DNA of 64,000 nt. It comes from Phycisphaerae bacterium. GTDB lineage: Bacteria; Planctomycetota; Phycisphaerae; Sedimentisphaerales; Anaerobacaceae. Below are positions 53,449 to 60,559 of this stretch, piece after piece. Position numbers and translations under genes: made by a program. The stretch's first letter is position 1, and each line of letters begins with the position of its first letter. Under the pieces are notes generated by a model. It was not told the DNA's origin. It saw only the letters and a list, made by a program, of their open reading frames with translations, and searched no databases. Where the stretch lies: positions 19,872 to 83,871 of the forward strand of contig JAIPFM010000098.1 of assembly GCA_021736645.1 (NCBI GenBank). The letters run 5' to 3'.

Positions 53449-54849
53449 ATGAATACACGCAGTGGTTTTCTAGTAATAACAATAAGTATGGCGACTGCCT
53501 CGCTCGCCATGTCGCAGAATGCCATTCTGGCCGGCCCCGCCCCAGAAAAGCCCAACATCGTTTTCCTGTTGGCCGATGATCTGGGATTTAAAGACGTTGG
53601 CTATCAGGGCGGTACGATCAAGACACCCCACATAGACAAACTCGCCGTGCAAGGAACACGGTTCGATCAATTCTATGTTCAACCTGTCTGCTCACCGACG
53701 CGGTCCAGCCTGATGACCGGGAGGTATCCGAGTCGATACGGGTTTCAGGTAGGCGTCGTTCGCCCCTGGGCGCGTCACGGTTTGCCTTTGGCCGAGCGGA
53801 CTCTGGCCCAGGCACTCAAAGAGGCCGGTTACACAACCGCCATTTGCGGTAAATGGCACCTCGGACATCTGGACCACAGCTATCTGCCGACCTCACGTGG
53901 ATTCGACCACCAATACGGCCACTACAATGGAGCACTCGATTATTTCACACACATTCGCGACAAGGGTCTTGATTGGAACCGCGATGACAAGCCTCTTCGT
54001 GAGACCGGATACACGACGACTCTGATCGGCGATGAATCGGTCCGGCTTATTGCGCAGCACGATGTTTCGAAACCGCTGTTTCTTTATGTTCCGTTTAACG
54101 CGCCGCACTCGCCTTTCCAGGCGCCCGCGTCATATCTTGACATGTACAAGCACATTGAGACGCGGAACAAGCGTGCTTTTGCAGCCATGGTGACTTGTAT
54201 GGACGACGCGATTGGGAGGATCGTCGCGGCCCTCGATCAACGCGGCATGAGGCACAATACGCTGGTCTTCTTCTGTTCGGACAACGGCGGAATGAACATG
54301 GTCTCCGACAACGGACCGTTGCGAGGTGAGAAGGGGCTGCTTTACGAGGGAGGCATTCGCGTACCGGCCCTTGCAGTCTGGCCTGGCGTGCTCAAGGCGG
54401 GCGCGGTTGTCAAAGAACCTCTCCACATGGTCGACATGTATCCGACGCTCGTCAAGCTTGCCGGCGGCCGTCTCGAACAGCCTCTGCCGCTCGACGGCAA
54501 GGACGCATGGTCTGCCATCACCGGGGAAAGACCGACGCCGCACAAAGAGATTTTGCTGAACACAAGTCCATATAATGGTGCGATTCGCCTGGGCGACTGG
54601 AAGCTGATTCGCAATGGGAAACTCCGCGCCAATTACATCGGTGAAAAACCGCAAGAGGATACTTACGAGCTTTTCAACCTGGCAGACGACCCGTATGAAA
54701 AGAACGACCTGAGTCAGAAGGAGCCGGCAAAGCTCAAAGAACTCCAGCGCCGACTGAATGCATACGCCGATGAGGCGGCTCCAGCGAACATCCCGCCGAA
54801 CAGCATGCCTGAAGATTTCAGGATACCCGCAGCCTGGGGACATGAATAA
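53449..54849 (+). CDS. Secreted sulfatase (S1 family, Cys-type formylglycine)
   Basis: ATG 53449 follows AAAGGAA at 8 bases; a signal peptide precedes KPNIVFLLADDLGFKDVGYQGG, the metal-binding opening of S1 sulfatases. The modification motif CSPTRSSLMTGRYPSR (Cys near residue 82, C-x-P-x-R core) shows the Cys-type formylglycine precursor. Other landmarks are CGKWHLG, FNAPHSPFQAP and the second metal site FFCSDNGG. The 466-residue length and the end (YELFNLADDPYEKNDLSQ) are normal for arylsulfatase-like enzymes acting on sulfated carbohydrates. A formylglycine-generating enzyme must be supplied from elsewhere. It fits with the heparinase and other glycan enzymes of the window. Confidence 0.95.
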   Translation: MNTRSGFLVITISMATASLAMSQNAILAGPAPEKPNIVFLLADDLGFKDVGYQGGTIKTPHIDKLAVQGTRFDQFYVQPVCSPTRSSLMTGRYPSRYGFQVGVVRPWARHGLPLAERTLAQALKEAGYTTAICGKWHLGHLDHSYLPTSRGFDHQYGHYNGALDYFTHIRDKGLDWNRDDKPLRETGYTTTLIGDESVRLIAQHDVSKPLFLYVPFNAPHSPFQAPASYLDMYKHIETRNKRAFAAMVTCMDDAIGRIVAALDQRGMRHNTLVFFCSDNGGMNMVSDNGPLRGEKGLLYEGGIRVPALAVWPGVLKAGAVVKEPLHMVDMYPTLVKLAGGRLEQPLPLDGKDAWSAITGERPTPHKEILLNTSPYNGAIRLGDWKLIRNGKLRANYIGEKPQEDTYELFNLADDPYEKNDLSQKEPAKLKELQRRLNAYADEAAPANIPPNSMPEDFRIPAAWGHE

Positions 54850-54952
54850 AGTTGGGTCGTACCAAACTAACTCCGTGTCGCCGTGCGTCCGTGCGGGATA
54901 CGTAGTTTCTGGTGATTCGATATTCGTGGTTGCTTTTCAAATCCGGAAGGTT

Positions 54953-55465
54953 TCAGAAAACCCGGGCCCAGTTCAATGCCTCAGATGTCCTCGGCTCACG
55001 CTGTTCTGCCGGATATCCTACCCCGATGATTGATGCCACCTGCACATGCTCTGGCAGCCCCAGAAGCCCCTGTATGTATTCAGCGCTTGTCACTTGCCCC
55101 TCATATGTGCGCTGGCGTACCTGCACCCAGCAACTGCCCAGCCCCAGCGATTGAGCCGCCATTTGGAGCACAATTGAGGCGACCGAGCAATCCTCGATCC
55201 ACACGTCACTCTTGGTGCTGTCCGCGCAGACCACGACCCCCAATCCGGCCCCAGCCAAAAAAGCGGCCCCCTGCGGCTTACACACCGACAATTTCTCCAA
55301 CATCTCTCGGTCATCCACAAACACGAATTCCCACGGCTCCAGATTCCGCGATGTGGGCGAACGAATCGCCGCCTCCTTCAACAGCGCCACCTTGTTCGCC
55401 TCAATCGGACGGTCCAGAAAACACCGGATACTGCGTCGGGTCCGCAATAATTCCATCATATCCAT
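54953..55465 (-). CDS. Nitroreductase-family flavoprotein
   Basis: ATG 55465 has GGAGG 6 bases upstream; the frame upstream of it is unsupported. The 170-residue protein starts MELLRTRRSIRCFLDRPIE, the FMN-phosphate-binding opening of nitroreductases. It continues with AIRSPTSRNLEPWEFVFVDD and the C-terminal SLGLGSCWVQVRQR and IIGVGYPAEQREPR. This is the short subgroup that dimerises around two FMN molecules and reduces diverse electron acceptors with NAD(P)H. The physiological substrate is unknown. It is convergent with the sulfatase and separated from the upstream GH140-like gene by a spacer containing a small tandem repeat. Confidence 0.93.
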   Translation of the reverse strand: MDMMELLRTRRSIRCFLDRPIEANKVALLKEAAIRSPTSRNLEPWEFVFVDDREMLEKLSVCKPQGAAFLAGAGLGVVVCADSTKSDVWIEDCSVASIVLQMAAQSLGLGSCWVQVRQRTYEGQVTSAEYIQGLLGLPEHVQVASIIGVGYPAEQREPRTSEALNWARVF

Positions 55466-55855
55466 GATACACCTCCAAAGACAATGCCTGCCTGCCCAAA
55501 ATCTGACGGCCATCAGCTTTTTCAGATCTCGCCTGTCCCAACGACTGTCATCTCAAAATCGACCCGAATTATACCAATTCAGGGGGGATCTGCAAGGGCA
55601 TATGAGGGGGCAGAAGGATGAGGGTGACGCTGCGATGAGGTGTGAAGGGTGAGGGGTGACACACAGACGGTCTGACAGTAAGACGGTCGGACAGTGAGAC
55701 CGTGTGACAGTCGGACTGAACCAGCAAAGCACTAGTCCCTAACAGGTCCAACAACGTATTTGCTGTAAGTTTCTTTAATCGACTCTTGCGGGTTTGCTTG
55801 TTCAGTTTCTGGATCTGTTAACAAAAACCTATGAATGCAAGTCCGCTTCGCAAGA
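55466..55855. other. Intergenic spacer with short tandem repeat, no gene
   Basis: About 390 bases between minus-strand genes. Short frames here are shadows. The spacer includes a run of purine-rich sequence (55600-55660) and a 16-bp repeat reported separately. Confidence 0.45.
55666..55713. repeat. Three imperfect 16-bp tandem repeats
   Basis: The units GACGGTCTGACAGTAA, GACGGTCGGACAGTGA and GACCGTGTGACAGTCG follow one another without gaps. They differ by two to five bases. The array is non-coding and may be a small variable-number repeat. Confidence 0.7.
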
Positions 55856-56045
55856 CTAATTGCGCTTTCGGTTTTGAGGCGGTGACGCGAAGGCGTCGGC
55901 GATCTTGGCGAAGAAATCGTCGATCGATCGCCCGATATGAGCGTCCGGGTCGCTGCTTCCCAGGGTGACGACGACCATGTTCCACTCCGGGATCACATAG
56001 AATCGATTGGAGCCGCCTCCCTGCGCGGCGTACGTGCCGAATCCA
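55856..56045 (-). pseudogene. C-terminal remnant of a beta-lactamase-family (serine hydrolase) domain
   Basis: In a frame different from the GH140-like gene, the minus strand reads GFGTYAAQGGGSNRFYVIPE, WNMVVVTLGSSDP and GRSIDDFFAKIADAF before a TAG at 55856-55858. This is the end of a class C-like serine hydrolase, comparable with DLFIIPAWNMVIVRLGLDQ in the neighbour at 57602. The N-terminal part of such a domain is seen at the end of the GH140-like frame (GKDWQEATPESQGVDSAR), while the SxxK active-site region is gone. The remnant is out of frame and cannot be translated as part of that gene. Confidence 0.65.
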
Positions 56046-57504
56046 CGCCCTGAGATTCGGGCGTTGCCTCTTGCCAGTCCTTGCCCGGAACGACCGTGTC
56101 AGTCGCATCCCGGCGCTTGGTATTCCGGCCAACGCCAGGCGCAGAAAACATGCGATCTGCGTCGTCCAGAACCAGGACCCAATCCTGGTTGAGGCCGGAA
56201 GTGGGCGGGGTGAACTCATGCTGTCCCTGGGTCTTGGCAAGTTCGAATGGGCGGCGCGTCTGCTGACGATCGTTGCCGTAGCATTGCCCGTCTCTGGGGC
56301 TGTACCACCAGCCGTGGAGCCGATCACCGGACAGGGCGGACAAGTTGAGGGCGAAGGGCTCGCCCATGGTGGAGTAGACCATGGCGTAACAGCCGTCTGA
56401 GGCGCGTGCGGCCGCGCAATAGGACGGCCCCTGCCTCAAGTCGCCGCGGCCGGAGATGAGGATCTGCTCATCGGGCACTCGATTCTCCATGGGCCGGGAC
56501 TCGATCAGAGACCGCAGATGCTGCATGTCAGCGGCGCCCTCATACTGGAGGGCGTCCTGCCATTCAAGATGGAACTGCCAAACCCGGTCGGCCCCGTACG
56601 TAAAACCGAAGGCCCCGGAGAAGACCGACCAGTACCCTTCATACCGGCATTTCCACGCCGAGGATGTCGGGGGCTCGGCCCGGTTCTCATATCCCGGCTC
56701 GCCATTGAGCACCGGCTTGGGCGGCTGCTTCTGATAGTCGCTGCGAATACGTGCCACGTTAGCCGGCGCACCGCCCCAGGTTTGCTGCATGTTGAAATCC
56801 AGCCAGGCATCTTCGTGGAAATCTCGTGATGAGGTGAAGACCGGATGGATCGTCATCAGATGCCGGCCTTCATGGCCTGCTTCAAGTCCATGTGCGATTG
56901 CGCGCAGAAGCGTGCGCTGTTCGTCAGAAATATCATGATCCTGACGCCAGTTGTCTTCGATCTTCTCATACTCCCCGGTCACCAGCCAGACGAGATTGTC
57001 TCGGTGGCGATACCGCCGGCCCAGCAGGGTGCCATACCGCTCGTTGTTCTTTAGCGAGTCTGGAAACAACGAATCAGCATCGCGTCCCCACATCGTGGCC
57101 AGGGCAATCGTCAGGCCTCGGTCGCTGGCGGCGTCGAGAATGAAATCGATGTGACGCCAATACGCTTCGTTCATCGCGACCGGATCGAACCGGCTGAAGG
57201 GAAGGGCCCCAGCATAATTCGGGACAAGATCGCTTTGTGTCGGTGACTCCACGGTGTGATTGGTACGAATGGCCATCATCTGAATGACGGTGAAGTGTTT
57301 GGCGGCCCGGTCATCCAGATAGCGTTCCACATCGGCCGGACTCAGGCTCATCAGCAGCCATCCTGTGTCGCCCAGCCAGAAGAACGGTTGACCGTTGCGC
57401 TGCAATCCATGCTGGGTCGCGGTAAAGGCCGAGGGGCGGGTCTGGCCCCATGCCGTGACTCCGAGAACAAGGACAATCAGCAAACCTTCGGCCAGACGAC
57501 GCAT
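55993..57504 (-). CDS. GH140-like (DUF4038) secreted glycosidase, broken at its C-terminus
   Basis: ATG 57504 follows AGGAGA; upstream in-frame codons lack support. After a signal peptide (LAEGLLIVLVLGVTAWG) the barrel begins HGLQRNGQPFFWLGDTGWLLM, the DUF4038/GH140 hallmark. It continues with MMAIRTNHTVESPTQSD, ALATMWGRDAD and VLNGEPGYENRAEPP, where an acid/base or nucleophile Glu is plausible. GH140 enzymes cleave apiosyl linkages in pectin RG-II. A beta-sandwich follows (residues about 385-470, LHGWWYSPRDGQCYG, DWVLVLDDADR), and then the first residues of a serine-hydrolase domain (GKDWQEATPESQGVDS) before a premature stop. The original gene was probably a fusion of glycosidase and esterase. 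The glycosidase part may still work. Confidence 0.8.
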   Translation of the reverse strand: MRRLAEGLLIVLVLGVTAWGQTRPSAFTATQHGLQRNGQPFFWLGDTGWLLMSLSPADVERYLDDRAAKHFTVIQMMAIRTNHTVESPTQSDLVPNYAGALPFSRFDPVAMNEAYWRHIDFILDAASDRGLTIALATMWGRDADSLFPDSLKNNERYGTLLGRRYRHRDNLVWLVTGEYEKIEDNWRQDHDISDEQRTLLRAIAHGLEAGHEGRHLMTIHPVFTSSRDFHEDAWLDFNMQQTWGGAPANVARIRSDYQKQPPKPVLNGEPGYENRAEPPTSSAWKCRYEGYWSVFSGAFGFTYGADRVWQFHLEWQDALQYEGAADMQHLRSLIESRPMENRVPDEQILISGRGDLRQGPSYCAAARASDGCYAMVYSTMGEPFALNLSALSGDRLHGWWYSPRDGQCYGNDRQQTRRPFELAKTQGQHEFTPPTSGLNQDWVLVLDDADRMFSAPGVGRNTKRRDATDTVVPGKDWQEATPESQGVDSARTPRREAAPIDSM

Positions 57505-57601
57505 GGCATTCTCCTGGAATTTGACATCAAACATCAGAATCACCGTTTCAAGTGTAAGGCGCGACTCATTGAGATATTTTAGAATCACCCCACCATGAGC
57601 T

Positions 57602-59434
57602 TCAACGTTTCGTTATTAGAACGACCCAATCTTCGTCGGGTGTGTCTGGGGCCGGTCCGATTGCTATTTTTTGGCCGCCCATTAGGCTTTCAGAAGCCCC
57701 TACGAATTCGCCTATGCGCGGATTATACCAGCGTTTTATGAACGGCCCTGAAGCCCTGCTGAGATCCAGTACGCCGGTCTGTCGTGCAACAGGCAGATAC
57801 ACGGCATAACACTCTCCTGCCTTGGCAAAGACCTGTGCATCGTGCGAGCAGGTTTTGCCGGCATAGACCGACTCACCGGTCAGCAGTTCGTCGTTCGGTT
57901 CCATATCCCAAAACGGAAGGCATGCTTCCATGAACTTGCGTGCATACCGGATAGACTTCCAGAGATCCTCATACTTCCGGAAATCCTGCGTATCGAGCAA
58001 TTCCGCCAGGATGAACTCGACTTGTCCGCCGGAAAGATAGGCCGGCCAAAGCTTCTCTTTTCGCAGAGTAACCGAATCGTCCACCGGTATCCATGCCTTG
58101 CCACCCGTTGCCACCGTAAATTCATCCACGGAGACCGGTAACGGGCGCCCGGCCTGACGCGTCAACTGCCTGAATGTTTCCACGACCGGTTCAATATCTC
58201 CACTGCCGATTTGAAGCGACGTGATGCTGAAAAGTCCGTCACCCAGAAAGGGCTTCCAGGCCTCGACAGTCCCTTTGGCATGGTGAACGGTAATCGGATG
58301 ATGATAGGGATCGAGGATTGCCTCACCGACCTTTTTAAGAAAGACGTTGTACTCGTCGGTCGTAATGCTATCTTCCTGCTGGTCCAGGCCAAGCCTGACG
58401 ATCACCATGTTCCACGCGGGGATGATGAACAGATCGTTATTGTTATAGCCGCTGCGCGCATAGGTGGAGAGGGGTGCATCAGGCCATCTTCGTTTGCCCT
58501 CGGGTGTGGTCCCGTTAGGCCACCAGTGATAACCGTACACGCCGGAACCCTTGCGATCACTGCTCGCCAGGGCATTCGGGATCGAGGGAGGGACCTGCAC
58601 GCGCGTGGCCTCGCGCACCCATGATACAGGGACAAGCTGCTTGCCCGACCAGTGGCCTTCATTTAAAAACAAAAGCCCGAACCGTGCCAGGTCACTGGCC
58701 GATATGATCAGGCCGCCCGTCCAGTTGAGGACCTTGCCTGTGACATCGGTCTGCCACTGTATCTCACCCATGCCGATAGGATCAAAGACCCTTTTCTTCA
58801 GATAATCCTGTAGAGACTCACCGGCTATTTGCGTGAGCACATAACCGTATTGCTGTGTGGCTTCATCCCAATACTGGTATTTCGTGCCCGGGGCAAAGAA
58901 CGGCGCCAATGGACGGACCAGGGCGTTTTCGTCACCGCGCCGCTGTTCGTCGAAATCATACGAACCTCCGACGCCGTCATAGCCGGATGTCATGGATGCA
59001 AAATGGCGGAGCGTGACGCCGCGATATTGTTCGGCCAGATCCTTCGGATTATGCTGCCAGGCCAGTGTATCCAATGTGCATTTTCCATCCTCTATGAGCA
59101 GGCCTTGAGCTGTGCTCGTGAACGCCTTGGTGACGGACCAGACGCGCTGTTTGCGATCCGTCTCAGGGCCCTTCCAGATGACCCTGCCGTTGCGTACGAT
59201 GATAAGCCTCTCAACACCGTTGCTGCCGGAATGATCCCGCAGGTACTCCACAGCCGCGTTCAGCCTCGTGGAATCCATATGCTGTGATTCCGGTGAAACC
59301 TGCTCCCAGGCCTCGCCTGGAAAGGCCACCTGAGCGGATTGCAGAACCTGATTGTTCATCGCAACCAACAATAGAACAATACCCATGTAAATCCGATTAT
59401 TCGTCATATCAACGGCGTTGAACATCTTCTGCAT
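57602..59434 (-). CDS. Beta-lactamase-family serine hydrolase with C-terminal beta-sandwich domain
   Basis: ATG 59434 has AAGGAG 7 bases upstream. A signal peptide precedes AWEQVSPESQHMDSTRLNAA. The class C/esterase active site SVTKAF (SxxK, Ser about residue 94) is clear; YGYV is the likely Tyr motif, and STYARSGYNNNDLFIIPAWN occupies the third-motif region. From about residue 480 the protein carries a domain (CYAVYLPVARQTGVLDL, IKRWYNPRIGEFVG, DWVVLI) that matches the beta-sandwich of the GH140-like neighbour. The two adjacent genes thus share two modules in different combinations. It is probably a secreted esterase acting on decorated polysaccharide rather than an antibiotic-resistance enzyme. 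The GH140-like gene follows on the same strand. Confidence 0.88.
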   Translation of the reverse strand: MQKMFNAVDMTNNRIYMGIVLLLVAMNNQVLQSAQVAFPGEAWEQVSPESQHMDSTRLNAAVEYLRDHSGSNGVERLIIVRNGRVIWKGPETDRKQRVWSVTKAFTSTAQGLLIEDGKCTLDTLAWQHNPKDLAEQYRGVTLRHFASMTSGYDGVGGSYDFDEQRRGDENALVRPLAPFFAPGTKYQYWDEATQQYGYVLTQIAGESLQDYLKKRVFDPIGMGEIQWQTDVTGKVLNWTGGLIISASDLARFGLLFLNEGHWSGKQLVPVSWVREATRVQVPPSIPNALASSDRKGSGVYGYHWWPNGTTPEGKRRWPDAPLSTYARSGYNNNDLFIIPAWNMVIVRLGLDQQEDSITTDEYNVFLKKVGEAILDPYHHPITVHHAKGTVEAWKPFLGDGLFSITSLQIGSGDIEPVVETFRQLTRQAGRPLPVSVDEFTVATGGKAWIPVDDSVTLRKEKLWPAYLSGGQVEFILAELLDTQDFRKYEDLWKSIRYARKFMEACLPFWDMEPNDELLTGESVYAGKTCSHDAQVFAKAGECYAVYLPVARQTGVLDLSRASGPFIKRWYNPRIGEFVGASESLMGGQKIAIGPAPDTPDEDWVVLITKR

Positions 59435-59981
59435 AGTGAGACTCCTTGTGTATCAAAAAAGCCGTGGATGACCACAATCCAAAGATCACCTGTTAGCCAG
59501 ATTTATAGCTGTTTTATTCTGACTATGACAGGAATTTATTCCATTGTAGAAAACCGCCACCTCAGGTGGTGGTCAGAGTTTTACGGCTTTGCCTGTTGAA
59601 CATAAAAAGCTCATAATGAAGCTCCACGAAGTGTTGTCCCCACACCGTGAGGAACAAATTATGAGCCGATTGGCGCTTGTCAAGCACCCATGGGACCACC
59701 GCCCTGTCTGCAGCAATAGGTACCTTTTAGTGGAAAGCGAATTACGGCGGCCCGAAACCAGTGCACTCTCATTCTACGACCAGGGTCGGTTTTCTGGCAT
59801 GATTCAGGTTGATTATCCGGTATTGGGTCCCAATGAACCGGATACGACTCCACATGCAACAGTTCCAGGGCCACCAGGGTGGTCCTGAGGCCGTTTTCTC
59901 CCTTGATTTGCCCTGATACAGGTCTTACAATCCATGCAGGGCTGTAAAATCAGTTTTCCTATCAGTAGCATTATGATAGCA
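59435..59981. other. Intergenic region with strong hairpin, no gene recognised
   Basis: About 550 bases between divergent genes. A 99-codon plus-strand frame (59589-59888) has mixed composition and no recognisable domain; I do not support it. The hairpin at 59553 is reported separately. Confidence 0.4.
59553..59573. repeat. Near-perfect hairpin ACCGCCACCT-C-AGGTGGTGGT
   Basis: Ten-base arms with one G.T pair flank a single base; allowing for a minimal loop, a stem of about eight pairs is likely. Such subterminal palindromes occur at the ends of IS200/IS605-type elements, but no TnpA or TnpB sequence was found nearby. It may be the trace of an excised or decayed element. Confidence 0.4.
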
Positions 59982-60535
59982 ATGAACATGCGTCATCTCA
60001 TAATCATGGTGTGTATTTTGGTGATGGGGTTATTCGCAGAGAAGGCCTGTCCCATGGATGCCCTCGACCAGAATTTACCTGCCATTGACATCGCAGCCGG
60101 TTGGGAAATTCCGTCGGAGGGGTACTGTGACCAGCCCTATGAGGTGACACTGGCCGATGGCACCTGGGTGTGCACCATGACCACGGGCACGGGGCACGAA
60201 GGACAGACGGGGCAACACATCGTGTCTTGCCGCAGCCGTGATCGGGGAAAGACGTGGAGCCCGCTGGTTGACATTGAACCGGCAGACGGCCCAGAAGCCT
60301 CGTGGGTCATGCCCTATCTCACAGGCTACGGCCGCGTATACGTCTTTTACACGTACAATGCACGGAACATGCGAGAGGTCATTGCCAGCACTGAATATGC
60401 CAGAAAACGCGTTGACACACTGGGTGAATTTGCGTTGATCCCAGGTTCGCCGGCCTGCTGAAAAGGGGGGCTGATGGCAGATGGAATCCCGAGGCCTTCA
60501 GGCTCGCCTTATCCGCCTTGGCGGACGAGCATTGA
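59982..60535 (+). pseudogene. Exo-sialidase (BNR-repeat) gene with internal deletion and frameshift
   Basis: From ATG 59982 (or 59934, neither with a strong ribosome-binding site) a signal peptide (LIIMVCILVMGLFAEKACP) leads into a sialidase start: GYCDQPYEVTLADGTWVCTMTTG, HIVSCRSRDRGKTWSPLVDIEP (Asp box), VYVFYTYNARNMREV and EYARKRVDTLGEFAL. About 250 residues that should follow are missing. The frame ends after six aberrant residues at TGA 60459-60461. In another frame the DNA continues RFAGLLKRGADGRWNPEAFRLALSALADEH to TGA at 60533-60535, which looks like the family's genuine C-terminus. The gene is therefore dead, but both ends survive. Confidence 0.65.
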
Positions 60536-60559
60536 ATGACCAATATGGATCGGGGGATC

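Noticed and set aside
59589..59888. 99-codon ORF near the hairpin
   Set aside because: No similarity to transposases or other families that I can recognise, and no convincing start.
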